From 66-474 sp040255405 (GTDB taxonomy: Bacteria > Pseudomonadota > Gammaproteobacteria > Xanthomonadales > Rhodanobacteraceae): DNA of 64,000 nt. Below, piece after piece: positions 45,273 to 53,489 of this stretch. The DNA is taken from contig JBDZUX010000001.1 of the NCBI GenBank assembly GCA_040255405.1, forward strand, positions 1 to 64,000, in the 5' to 3' direction. Each line of letters starts with the position of its first letter. Position 1 is the stretch's first letter. Under the pieces are notes generated by a model. It was not told the origin of the DNA and searched no databases. It saw only the letters and a program-made list of their open reading frames with translations. Position numbers and translations under genes: made by a program.

Positions 45273-45443
45273 CGTGATTCCGGGGCGACCCGAAGGGTCG
45301 AATTCGACTGCGTTTGCAGGATTGCAAACGCGAACGCCGCAGGCGGCGCGCAGCGCGAGCGCCGAGGATGGCGCGAGTCAATCGGTATCGGCAACTTGAA
45401 AACCGATTCCGGGTTCCGGCCTGCGGCCGGCCCCGGAATGACG
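45273..45443. repeat. dispersed palindromic repeat, family A copy 3
   Basis: About 171 bp, near-identical in its centre to 23080-23261 (GCGTTTGCAGGATTGCAAAC, GCCGCAGGCGGC, ACCGATTCCGGGTTC), ending CCCCGGAATGACG. It occupies most of the 318-bp gap (45246-45563) between dxs and the convergent lipoprotein gene; nothing else is evident there. Confidence 0.85.
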
Positions 45444-45563
45444 ATGGAAAGTGGCGCGCGGCCGATCCCGGAACGACCGTGGTCATGACGTGCAACCGGC
45501 GCCCGATTGTACCCTGCCTGCCGGTTCACGGCGTCCGACCGGTGACAACCGGTCCCGTCCCGA

Positions 45564-46088
45564 CTACAGCCGAACCGGCCCAGCCTTGTGGCACTGCTCA
45601 CGGCCGTTGCGGGCGAATGCGACGCCGGCCTCGTCGTTCTTCGACTCGGCGATTTCCAGCACGGTCTGCCAGTTGCTGGCACACAGGCCGCCGACCTTGG
45701 GCCCGAGCTCGAATGATTTTCGCGCATCGGTATCGGCCGCCGCGAAATTGCGCAGCAGAACCTCGACCTCGGCACGGGTTTGCAGGATGTCGGGGGCATC
45801 GGGCGAAAGCTTCAGCGCCGCGTCGAGCTTGTCCAGCGCGTCCTGGAACTTGCCGGCGCTTTCGTCGGCACGGGCACCGTCCAGATAGCCGTCCACGGCC
45901 GGATCGCGCAGCGGCGCGACCTGCACCACGGATTTGTCGGACACGCTGGCGGCGCGAATGGCCTCGACCATGGCGGTGGGCGAAGCGCGCTCGGACGCGG
46001 GCGTTGGCAGCGGCGGGTGCGAGCAGCCGGCCAGCAGCACGGCAAATGCCGCGGCGCCCCACGCGGCGCAAGTAAAGTTGCGAGTCAT
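45564..46088 (-). CDS. lipoprotein with TPR-like region
   Basis: A 174-residue lipoprotein: lipobox AVLLAGC (Cys near residue 22), then a helical region with one to two TPR-like motifs (AGKFQDALDKLDAALKLSPDAPDIL...ADTDARKSFELGP). It is 26 bp downstream of mrcB on the same strand, so it may be a lipoprotein partner of PBP1B; it does not look like LpoB. Function unproven. Confidence 0.8.
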   Translation of the reverse strand: MTRNFTCAAWGAAAFAVLLAGCSHPPLPTPASERASPTAMVEAIRAASVSDKSVVQVAPLRDPAVDGYLDGARADESAGKFQDALDKLDAALKLSPDAPDILQTRAEVEVLLRNFAAADTDARKSFELGPKVGGLCASNWQTVLEIAESKNDEAGVAFARNGREQCHKAGPVRL

Positions 46089-46114
46089 GTGTTGCTCCGG
46101 AATGACTTTTGCCG

Positions 46115-48442
46115 CTAGGGATGAACGCCCGCGGCGGACGACTGCGCGTCATTGCTGCCGCCGCCGAACAGGTTTTCCAGCCGCTGCAGATAACAGTGAT
46201 TCTGCACCGTCGGCGCGTATCCATCAATGAAAGGATACTGCCGGGCGCCGTCGCATTGCGGCAGGCTGCCCTGCCCGGTGGCCGGATCGATCCACGCATA
46301 CTGGAGGCCGTCGCCGATCGACGTGGTCAGCGGCGCGCTCGGCATCTTCTCGAACAACTTCATCCACACGCGCAAGGCGCCGGTCGCACCCCACAGGTGG
46401 GTCGGCTGGTTGTCGTCGCGCCCCATCCAGGTGACCGCGAGGCGGTCGCCCGTGAATCCGGAGAACCACGAGTCGCGCTGACGGTCGGAGGTGCCGGTCT
46501 TGCCTGCCACGTTCAACGACGCCAGGGATGAATTGCCGATCGCCGCGGCGGTGCCGTACTCGGTGACCTGCTGCATCATCCAGCGCACCAGCCGCTCCGG
46601 TTGCTGGTATTCACCCTTGCCGGGCCGGGTGGCGTATTGCTTCAGCACGTGGCCCCTGGCATCCAGCACGCCGCGCAGCGTGAGCAGCGGCAGCGCATGC
46701 CCGTCGGCGGCGAAAAATTCGTACAACTGCGCCAACTGGAACGGCGACATGTCCACCGAACCCAGCAGCAGTGATGGATTGGCGTGCACGTCGGTCAAGC
46801 CGAACGATCGCAGGAAGGCCGCCACGCGATCGACGCCGAGCTGCATGCCGAGGTGCACGCTGGCAAGGTTGTAGGACTTCGCCAGCGCCTCGACCATCGG
46901 CACCTCGCCGTGCGAGACGTGGTCGTCGTTCTGCGGCGTCCACAGCTTGCCGTTCGGCAATTTCATCGAGATGGGCGAGTCGTCCAGCAGCGACGCCACG
47001 TTCCAGCGCGACGGATTGGTCAGCGCCATCAGGTAGTAGAACGGTTTCAGGCTGGAGCCGACCGGCCGCCGCGCATCGAAGGCGCGATTGAATCCGTGCG
47101 TGTCGGATCCGCGTCCGCCCACCATCGCCAGCACGTTGCCGGTGGCAGGCTCGACCACCACCACTGCACCTTCCAGCTTGTCGCCGCGCTTGCCGAGTCC
47201 CTTCAGGGCTTCGTCCAGCGACTGTTCGGAATACACCTGCGCGGCCGGATCGAGCGTGGTGTAGACGGCAAGCCCGCCGCTGCGCAATTGCTGGTCGCTG
47301 AAGTCCTGTTTCAACTGGTTGCGCACCACGTCCATGAAGGCAGGGAAACGGTCCACCACCAGTTGCGGCTTCGGCGTCACGTCCAGCGGCGCGGCGCGCG
47401 CGGTGTTCCATTGCGCATCGTTCAAGAGGCCCGTGGTGTGGAACGCATCCAGCGCCAGGTTGCGGCGCGCCACGGCGCGTTCCGGATTGCGGCGTGGGTC
47501 GTAGTAACTCGGCCCCTGCACCATGCCGACCAGCAGCGCGATTTCCTGCGGGCGCAGGGTTTGCACCGGCCGCCCGAAATAGAACCAGCTCGCCGCGGCG
47601 AAGCCGTGCACGGCCTGGTTGCCCTGCTGGCCCATGAATACTTCGTTGCAGTACGCGGCCAGGATCTGGCCCTTGGTGTAATGCGCGTCCAGCAGGATCG
47701 ACAGCACGGCCTCGTTGAACTTGCGCACCAGCGTCTTGTTGCGATCGAGGAACAGGTTGCGCACCAGTTGTTGGGTAATCGTGGAGGCACCCTGCACCTT
47801 TCTTCCCGCGCGCAGATCGGCCCAGACAGCGCGGACGATCGAGGACAGGTCGATGCCGTGGTTGTTCTTGAAGTCGCGGTCTTCCACCGCCTGCACGCCC
47901 TGCACCAGCAGCGGCGGCAACTCCGACAACTGCACGATGATGCGTTCTTCCTGCTCGGAGCCGTACAGCGTGGCGATGCGCGCGGGATCGAGGTGCGTCT
48001 TGCGCAGCGGCTTGTCCGCGGTGAGGTCGAACACCGATCGCACGCTGCCCGAGCCCAGTGTCACCCGCACCCGGCGCGGCAGTTCGCCGCCCACCGGATC
48101 CATGTAGCCGCGCGAAGCGATGATGAACTTGTCACCGTCCAGGCTCCAGGTGCCGGGCACCCGCGCGACGTGTGCGGCCTCGGTGTAGCCGGCCATCCGC
48201 AGTTGCAGTTCCAGCGTTGCCTTGTCCATCGGCACGCCGGCCTGCAGCAGTTGCGGCCTGCCGTACACGCGGGTCGGTTGGGTGAAATCGATTTCGGTGA
48301 CGCGCGTCTTGACGCGGTGATCGAGCACCAGCGTGTACGGCACCACGAAACCGATCGCGAACCCGATGCCGATCAGGACGGGCCAGCGTGCGAATGGCCA
48401 GGCACGGGCGATGAACCCGCGCGCGCTTTTGAACCAGGACAA
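46115..48442 (-). CDS. mrcB: penicillin-binding protein 1B (bifunctional)
   Basis: A 775-residue class A PBP. One transmembrane helix near residue 20-40, UB2H-like domain, GT51 glycosyltransferase with catalytic Glu in AVEDRDFKNNHGIDL and GASTITQQLVRNLFL, then the transpeptidase with SXXK in VGSSLKPFYYLMA, SYN in AKSYNLASVHLG and KTG in VAGKTGTSDRQR. It polymerises and cross-links peptidoglycan in the periplasm. Length and order are normal. It heads a two-gene unit with the TPR lipoprotein. Confidence 0.95.
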   Translation of the reverse strand: MSWFKSARGFIARAWPFARWPVLIGIGFAIGFVVPYTLVLDHRVKTRVTEIDFTQPTRVYGRPQLLQAGVPMDKATLELQLRMAGYTEAAHVARVPGTWSLDGDKFIIASRGYMDPVGGELPRRVRVTLGSGSVRSVFDLTADKPLRKTHLDPARIATLYGSEQEERIIVQLSELPPLLVQGVQAVEDRDFKNNHGIDLSSIVRAVWADLRAGRKVQGASTITQQLVRNLFLDRNKTLVRKFNEAVLSILLDAHYTKGQILAAYCNEVFMGQQGNQAVHGFAAASWFYFGRPVQTLRPQEIALLVGMVQGPSYYDPRRNPERAVARRNLALDAFHTTGLLNDAQWNTARAAPLDVTPKPQLVVDRFPAFMDVVRNQLKQDFSDQQLRSGGLAVYTTLDPAAQVYSEQSLDEALKGLGKRGDKLEGAVVVVEPATGNVLAMVGGRGSDTHGFNRAFDARRPVGSSLKPFYYLMALTNPSRWNVASLLDDSPISMKLPNGKLWTPQNDDHVSHGEVPMVEALAKSYNLASVHLGMQLGVDRVAAFLRSFGLTDVHANPSLLLGSVDMSPFQLAQLYEFFAADGHALPLLTLRGVLDARGHVLKQYATRPGKGEYQQPERLVRWMMQQVTEYGTAAAIGNSSLASLNVAGKTGTSDRQRDSWFSGFTGDRLAVTWMGRDDNQPTHLWGATGALRVWMKLFEKMPSAPLTTSIGDGLQYAWIDPATGQGSLPQCDGARQYPFIDGYAPTVQNHCYLQRLENLFGGGSNDAQSSAAGVHP

Positions 48443-48540
48443 GGCTTCTGTCTACCCGGAAATATCGGCGAAGTTTAGCCGATTGGCGCAAAATCCCTGC
48501 GCCAACCGGCGCACGGATTCAGCCACGATTGTCGCGGCGA

Positions 48541-49104
48541 TCACCACCGCCGCGACACGATGAAATGCCCGCCGCAGCCCCGGTCCACCCAGATCCCCGC
48601 GCGGTTCCAGCCCCACGTCTGGCCTTCGATGCACGCGGCGTTGGAGTACTGGTGCTGCAGGCGCACGTATCCGCGCGCGCCGACGTCGACCTGGCAGAAG
48701 TAGCGGCGATACTGCGGACTGCCGCACGGCACCATGAATTCTCGGTCCCAGCCCGGCCCGGGCTGCCAGCCGCCGCCATAGCCGGGCGCGAACACGCCGC
48801 CACACCCCTTGTCGACCCAGATGCTGCCGCCATCGTAACCCCAGCTCTGGCCTTCGACGCAGGCGGAATCGGACGTCTGCTGCACGATCCGGACGCCGCG
48901 CCAGCCGGGCGGAACCGCGCAGCGCAACAAGTGATATTGCGGACTGCCGCAGGAAACCGTCTGCTGGCCGTAGCCGGGCGGCGGCTGGTTCGGGTAGTAG
49001 TTCGGCGGCGGAGGCGGCGGCCGGTTGCTGTAGGTGACCTGCGCCAACGCGGCGCCGGCGCACATCAGCAGCACACCCGCAACGATCATCGCAAGCTTGC
49101 GCAT
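48541..49104 (-). CDS. DUF3011 secreted protein
   Basis: A 187-residue exported protein: signal peptide MRKLAMIVAGVLLMCAGAALA, a proline-rich linker (PPPPPPNYYPNQPPPGYG), and two copies of a Cys-rich DUF3011 unit (VSCGSPQYHLLRCAVPPG... and VPCGSPQYRRYFCQVDVG..., each followed by SWGYDGG/TWGWNRAG-IWVD-GCGG). Disulfide-bonded surface or periplasmic protein, function unknown. A ggagggc site precedes the ATG. Confidence 0.85.
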   Translation of the reverse strand: MRKLAMIVAGVLLMCAGAALAQVTYSNRPPPPPPNYYPNQPPPGYGQQTVSCGSPQYHLLRCAVPPGWRGVRIVQQTSDSACVEGQSWGYDGGSIWVDKGCGGVFAPGYGGGWQPGPGWDREFMVPCGSPQYRRYFCQVDVGARGYVRLQHQYSNAACIEGQTWGWNRAGIWVDRGCGGHFIVSRRW

Positions 49105-49173
49105 GACGCGGCCCTCCGTTTGGTGTGGCCGCCAGTTTCCACGTCCGAAACTGAACGCCGGCTGCGCGGGCGC

Positions 49174-49509
49174 TCAGTCGTCGCCCGAGCTCGCGGCCTT
49201 GCCGGAGGAGGCCGGCTTGGCCGCCCCACCGGAGCCACCGCCCTTGGCGGCTTCGGCCGGCTTGTCGCCGGACGGCGCCTTCGGTTTGGCCGCATCGCCG
49301 GCAAGGTTGTGCTTCTTTTCCCGGTCGGATTTGAAATCGGTTTCGTACCAGCCGCTCCCGGCGAGGCGGAACGCCGGGGCGGTCACCTGCCGGTGCACGG
49401 CGTGCTGCTTGCCGCAATTCGGACAGACGTCGGGATCGGGGTCGGACAGCTTTTGCAGGCGTTCGAACTTTTCGCCGCACTCGCCACAGCGGAAAACGTA
49501 GATGGGCAT
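49174..49509 (-). CDS. FmdB-like zinc-ribbon regulatory protein
   Basis: A 111-residue protein. The first 40 residues are a FmdB/CxxC_CXXC_SSSS zinc ribbon (MPIYVFRCGECGEKFERLQKL...CPNCGK) and the rest is a low-complexity Gly/Ser/Lys/Ala tail. I start at MPIYVF (49509), where the family always starts; the longer frame is spurious. Function unknown. Confidence 0.88.
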   Translation of the reverse strand: MPIYVFRCGECGEKFERLQKLSDPDPDVCPNCGKQHAVHRQVTAPAFRLAGSGWYETDFKSDREKKHNLAGDAAKPKAPSGDKPAEAAKGGGSGGAAKPASSGKAASSGDD

Positions 49510-49640
49510 CGCGTGCAATACCTGAAAACGATCCCGCCATGATACCGCTGCGGCCATGCACCACGCGCGGTTAGGCGCGCATTCGGGTGCGCCGCCTATC
49601 ATGCGGGCTTTCTTCAGCCACGTGTCCGCAAGGAAACCCG

Positions 49641-50303
49641 ATGTCCCGTCGCCGTTCCGCAAGCCTCGCCCTGATGATCGCCGCCGCCCTGCCCGCCGCG
49701 CACGCCGCGAACGCACCCGCGCCGCTGTGCCCGGCCACCTGGCCGGCGCAGCCGGCCGCTTGGGTCGCGCACGTCGAAGCGGTGAATCACGGACTCGGCA
49801 TCCCTCCCGACTACGCCGCGAAGCACAACCTGGTGCCGCTGCCGGAAGGCAAGGACCTGGTGCAGGCGCCGCGCGATGTGTACGGCCGCAAGGTGAAGAT
49901 GGTGGCGCCGGCTGCCGCGGCTTTGCGGCGCATGTTCGCCGCCGCCGCGCGTGATGGCGTGAAGCTGCAAACGGTCTCCGGCTTCCGCAGCATGGATTAC
50001 CAGACAGGACTGATCCGCCGGAAACTGAAAAAGGGCATGACGATCCAGAAGGCGCTGTCGATCAACGCTGTGCCGGGCTACAGCGAACACCAGACCGGGT
50101 GCGCGGTGGACCTCACCACGCCCGGCGTGCCGGCGGCCGACGGCAGCTTCGCCAAGAGCAAGGCATTCACCTGGCTGCAACAACACGGTGCCGCGTTCGG
50201 CTTCCACCTTTCGTTTCCACCCGGCAACCCGTACGGCTACGAGTACGAACCGTGGCACTGGCGTTACATCGCGGCCGAAGAACATCCCGCGCGATCGCGT
50301 TGA
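49641..50303 (+). CDS. VanY-like D-alanyl-D-alanine carboxypeptidase (M15)
   Basis: A 220-residue exported zinc peptidase. Signal peptide MSRRRSASLALMIAAALPAAHA; the M15B/VanY zinc site is SGFRSMDYQTG, then SEHQTGCAVDL (zinc His and Asp) and EPWHWRY (catalytic Glu, zinc His). It trims terminal D-Ala from peptidoglycan stems. The ATG at 49641 has aagga upstream; the frame's earlier ATG lacks a signal context. Confidence 0.9.
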   Translation: MSRRRSASLALMIAAALPAAHAANAPAPLCPATWPAQPAAWVAHVEAVNHGLGIPPDYAAKHNLVPLPEGKDLVQAPRDVYGRKVKMVAPAAAALRRMFAAAARDGVKLQTVSGFRSMDYQTGLIRRKLKKGMTIQKALSINAVPGYSEHQTGCAVDLTTPGVPAADGSFAKSKAFTWLQQHGAAFGFHLSFPPGNPYGYEYEPWHWRYIAAEEHPARSR

Positions 50304-50318
50304 CGCGCCGCTCAGAGT

Positions 50319-50419
50319 GCAGGTTGGTGCTGAGCCGGGCTTCATCCGGCGAAGCCCCACGGAGGCCTTCGATCCATGTTGGGCTTCCGCCGACAAAGCC
50401 GGCGTCAGCATCAACCTGC
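50319..50419. repeat. dispersed palindromic repeat, family B copy 2 (inverted)
   Basis: About 101 bp starting GCAGGTTGGTGCTGAGCC and ending CAGCATCAACCTGC. Its reverse complement aligns with 15980-16083 along most of its length (shared GACGCC-GGC-TT, GGCGGAAGCCC and CCGGATGAA-CCCGG blocks). Confidence 0.75.
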
Positions 50420-50432
50420 GCGCTCAGCACGG

Positions 50433-51170
50433 CTACGCCACGCGATCGGACAAAATGAAATCGGTGTATTGGAACCGGTTGTCGCGCAGGGTCGAAGCGC
50501 CGCGCTCGAGGCGCAACGGCTCGGCGAACAACGGACCGGCGTAGCTCAGCGTGTGGAATTCGCCGCGCTCGCCGCAGGGATCGACCCCGGCCGGCAATGC
50601 GCCGAGCAGCGACGGATCGTATTCGCGACCACTGAATGACCCGTCGAGCTGTTGCGTATCCACGCATGTCAGTACCGCGCGGTGCCCATGCGCATGGAAG
50701 CGTCGCGCCAGCTCACGGGTGTCCGTGCCCCAAAGCGGGAAGACGCCGCGCCAACCAGCGCCCGCCAGTTGCCGTTTGCGATACGCGCGCACGTCTTCGA
50801 GAAACAGATCGCCGAACGCACAGTGGTGAAGGCCCGGCCAGCGCTCGCCGGCCTGCCGCAACGCGTTTGCGTGTGCCGCTTCGTAGGCGGCATTGCTGGA
50901 CGGCCAATCGATGCTGCACTCGATCAAGGGAAGTCCCAGCGCAGCGACCTGTGCGCGCAGCACGCGGCGCCGGATGCCATGCATCGACACCCGCTGGAAC
51001 TCGCCCGTGATCGTCGTGAGCAGCGCGACCACCCGCCACGCCGGATCGTCGCGCAGCGCCGCGAGCGCCATCAGGCAGTCCTTGCCGCCACTCCAGGACA
51101 GCAGGATGGGCGCGGGCTCACCTTGCACGAACGTTCCCGGCAGCGGTTGCGACACCGGTTGTTCAATCAT
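50433..51170 (-). CDS. DUF71/COG2102 PP-loop ATPase, B12-linked type
   Basis: A 245-residue ATP-pyrophosphatase. The PP-loop is LLSWSGGKDCLMALAAL; GIRRRVLRAQVAALGLPLIE, FGDLFLEDVRAYR and a C-terminal GERGEFHTLSYAGPLF complete the DUF71 domain. Eukaryotic relatives are diphthamide synthetases, which bacteria do not need; bacterial members near btu genes have been predicted to act in B12 salvage. Here the gene overlaps the btuB 3' end by 8 bp behind a cobalamin riboswitch, so the B12 reading fits best. Confidence 0.85.
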   Translation of the reverse strand: MIEQPVSQPLPGTFVQGEPAPILLSWSGGKDCLMALAALRDDPAWRVVALLTTITGEFQRVSMHGIRRRVLRAQVAALGLPLIECSIDWPSSNAAYEAAHANALRQAGERWPGLHHCAFGDLFLEDVRAYRKRQLAGAGWRGVFPLWGTDTRELARRFHAHGHRAVLTCVDTQQLDGSFSGREYDPSLLGALPAGVDPCGERGEFHTLSYAGPLFAEPLRLERGASTLRDNRFQYTDFILSDRVA

Positions 51171-53022
51171 GGACAGGCCTCCACCGCAACGTCAGCATGA
51201 CGTTGCGCCCGGGCTGGTTGTAAAACCACGCCGTCTCGTACTGCTTGCCGAACACGTTGTTGAGCGCCGCCTGCAGTTTCCAGTCGCGCGTGAGTTGCCA
51301 CGCGGCGCGCAGATTGGTCAACGCATAACCGCCCAACGGATGCTGATTGGCAATGTCATCCCAGGTGCGCGCGGCGAGATGCCAGCTTGCACCGAAACTG
51401 AAACGTCCGAAACCATGGTCGGCGTCGAAACGCGCACTCTGGCGCGGCCGCCGCGGCAATTCGTTGCCGTCGTAGAAGCCGCCCGTGGCGTTGTCGCGGG
51501 CATTCATCAAGGTCGCAGTCGCACGCACATCCCACCCCGCCAACATGCCGCCCGCCACGCCTTCGAGCCCGCTGATGCGCGCGCGGTCGATGTTGTTCGG
51601 CCGATTGAGTGCGGCGTCCCAACTGATCATGTCGCTGACGTCGTTGCGATACACCGAGAGTGACCAATGGCCCCAATCCGGCGTGCCGCGCAGACCGACT
51701 TCGATGTTGCGTGAACTTTCCGGGCGCAGGTCCGGATTGGAGAAACCGGGGTAGTACAGATCGTTGAACGTGGGCGCGCGGAACGCGCTGCCCCAGCTCG
51801 CGGTGACGCGCAGGTCCTTCGCGAAGGTCCAGCCCCACAACACGCTGCCGGTGGTCTTGCCGCCGAACTGGCTGTTGTCGTCGCGGCGCGCATTGAGCTG
51901 CAGCGACTGATCGCCGAAGCCGTGCTGCCACTGCGCGAACACGCCACGATCGGTGCGCGCATCCTGCGTGAACGTGTAGTTGCTGGCAACGGTTTCGCGC
52001 TGCCAGTCCATGCCGGCACTCAGCAAGCCGCCGCCCAACGCGGCGTCGGCCTGCAGCGACCCCAGCGTGCGCCGCGTATCGAAGTGGTCGACGTACATGC
52101 CCGCGAGGAAATCCTCGTCCAAATCCGCGCTGCTGCCCCCGCGCAGCGACAGGTTCAACGTGTCGTTCGGACGAAAGTGCAACTGGCCGCCCACGACCTG
52201 CGTGGCGTAGGCGTCGGCATCGCTGAAACTGCCGTCGTACTTGTTGCGCCCTTCGGTGCGCATCGCCAGCGCATCCGCGCTCCATTGGTCGTTGAACTGG
52301 TACGCACCGTTGACGGTCAGCGCGTTGTCGTGGACACCGTCGCGATCGGGCTGGTCGGCGAAACAGCCGGCGAACGCTGCCGCCGCACCCACCCGACAGG
52401 CGTTGATGCCCTTGAGCTGATCGTGCGAGGCCTGCACCGAAATCCGGCCCTTGTCGCCAGCCGCCGAAAATCCGCTCGATGCGGTCCGGTGCTGGTAGCT
52501 GCCGACGCCAACGCTGGCGTTCGGCGTGAACGTACCCGGCGCGTGGCGCAGGAAGATCTGGATCACGCCGCCGATCGCTTCCGAACCGTACAGGCTCGAA
52601 AATGGCCCGCGCACGATCTCGATGCGCTGGATCTGGTCGACCGGAATCTGCTGGATCGGCGTGGTGCCGGCCGTCGCCGAACCGACGCGGATGCCATCGA
52701 CCAGCACCAGCACCTGGTTCGCGTTGGTGCCGCGCAGGAACATCGCGCTGACCTTGCCCGGGCCGCCCTGGTTGCTGATCGCCATGCCGGGCGCGTCGTT
52801 CAACAAATCCTGCAGCGACGCGGGCTGGAGCATTTCGATTTCCGCGCGCGTGATCACCGTGACAGGCGCGAGGGTCTGGTCTTCCGTCTGCGCGGTGCGC
52901 GTCGCGGTGACGACGATCTGGTCAAGTTGGGTGGGTGCGGCTTCGCCGAATGCAACGAAGGAAACGGCACAACACAGCGCAGCCGCCAGGCAGCGGCCGA
53001 GCCAACGACGATTCGATTTCAC
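51163..53022 (-). CDS. btuB: TonB-dependent vitamin B12 receptor
   Basis: A 619-residue outer-membrane receptor. Signal peptide LGRCLAAALCCAVSFVAFGEA, TonB box-like DQIVVTATRT, plug domain (QDLLNDAPGMAISNQGGPGK, FLRGTNANQVLVLVDGIRVG, IEIVRGPFSSLYGSEAIGGVIQI), then a 22-strand barrel ending in an aromatic/hydrophobic tail (NVMLTLRWRPVHD). The GTG at 53022 is chosen for its aggag site 6 bp away. It lies behind a cobalamin riboswitch, which supports cobalamin as the cargo. Confidence 0.93.
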   Translation of the reverse strand: MKSNRRWLGRCLAAALCCAVSFVAFGEAAPTQLDQIVVTATRTAQTEDQTLAPVTVITRAEIEMLQPASLQDLLNDAPGMAISNQGGPGKVSAMFLRGTNANQVLVLVDGIRVGSATAGTTPIQQIPVDQIQRIEIVRGPFSSLYGSEAIGGVIQIFLRHAPGTFTPNASVGVGSYQHRTASSGFSAAGDKGRISVQASHDQLKGINACRVGAAAAFAGCFADQPDRDGVHDNALTVNGAYQFNDQWSADALAMRTEGRNKYDGSFSDADAYATQVVGGQLHFRPNDTLNLSLRGGSSADLDEDFLAGMYVDHFDTRRTLGSLQADAALGGGLLSAGMDWQRETVASNYTFTQDARTDRGVFAQWQHGFGDQSLQLNARRDDNSQFGGKTTGSVLWGWTFAKDLRVTASWGSAFRAPTFNDLYYPGFSNPDLRPESSRNIEVGLRGTPDWGHWSLSVYRNDVSDMISWDAALNRPNNIDRARISGLEGVAGGMLAGWDVRATATLMNARDNATGGFYDGNELPRRPRQSARFDADHGFGRFSFGASWHLAARTWDDIANQHPLGGYALTNLRAAWQLTRDWKLQAALNNVFGKQYETAWFYNQPGRNVMLTLRWRPVHD

Positions 53023-53154
53023 GAAACACTCCTGTCCGCGCCTGCCCGCGCGATTTGATGGCGTCATGGACAGGCGATGGGAGCGCGGCGCCACGCATGG
53101 ATCGCGTAACTCCGAGACACAAGCCCGCCGCTTGTCCGGTTGCGGAGCCAAGGC

Positions 53155-53345
53155 TCCAGCCACAGGCCGGTCTCCGGGCTCGCGAGCGAAGGTGGATCAC
53201 CTTCCCGACCCGCGCCTTCCCGTGCCTTGAGCACAGTGGCAAAGTGCGGAACGTTTGCTCGCCTACCGTTGCGGGGGCAGCTCCGGAATGGCCGTCCATT
53301 CGCAAGATGCCGAATGGTCATGCCGAATGGATCAGGCGTCACCGG
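53155..53345 (-). promoter_or_regulatory. cobalamin (AdoCbl) riboswitch
   Basis: Read on the minus strand: CTGCCCCCGCAACGGTAG, then GCCACTGTGCTC and CACGGGAAGGCG, then the B12 box GCCCGGAGACCGGCC. These are the conserved core elements in the expected order. A GGAGCC-TT-GGCTCC hairpin follows between the B12 box and btuB. The 5' edge is approximate. Cobalamin binding should lower btuB and DUF71 expression. Confidence 0.92.
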
Positions 53346-53489
53346 ATTCCCGTTTCAATCGCCGCTTGCGCAAAGCGATCACCTGGGGCGCATGCATCAT
53401 AGACTATCAATGCGACACGCGCACCCGGTCACGTTGCATCCACGTTGCGCGCGCCATGCTTGGATGTGTTTCCCGCTGCACGCGAACCC

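Noticed and set aside
53140..53160. Intrinsic terminator in the btuB leader
   Set aside because: The GGAGCC/GGCTCC hairpin has no T-run on the minus strand; control of translation is as likely.
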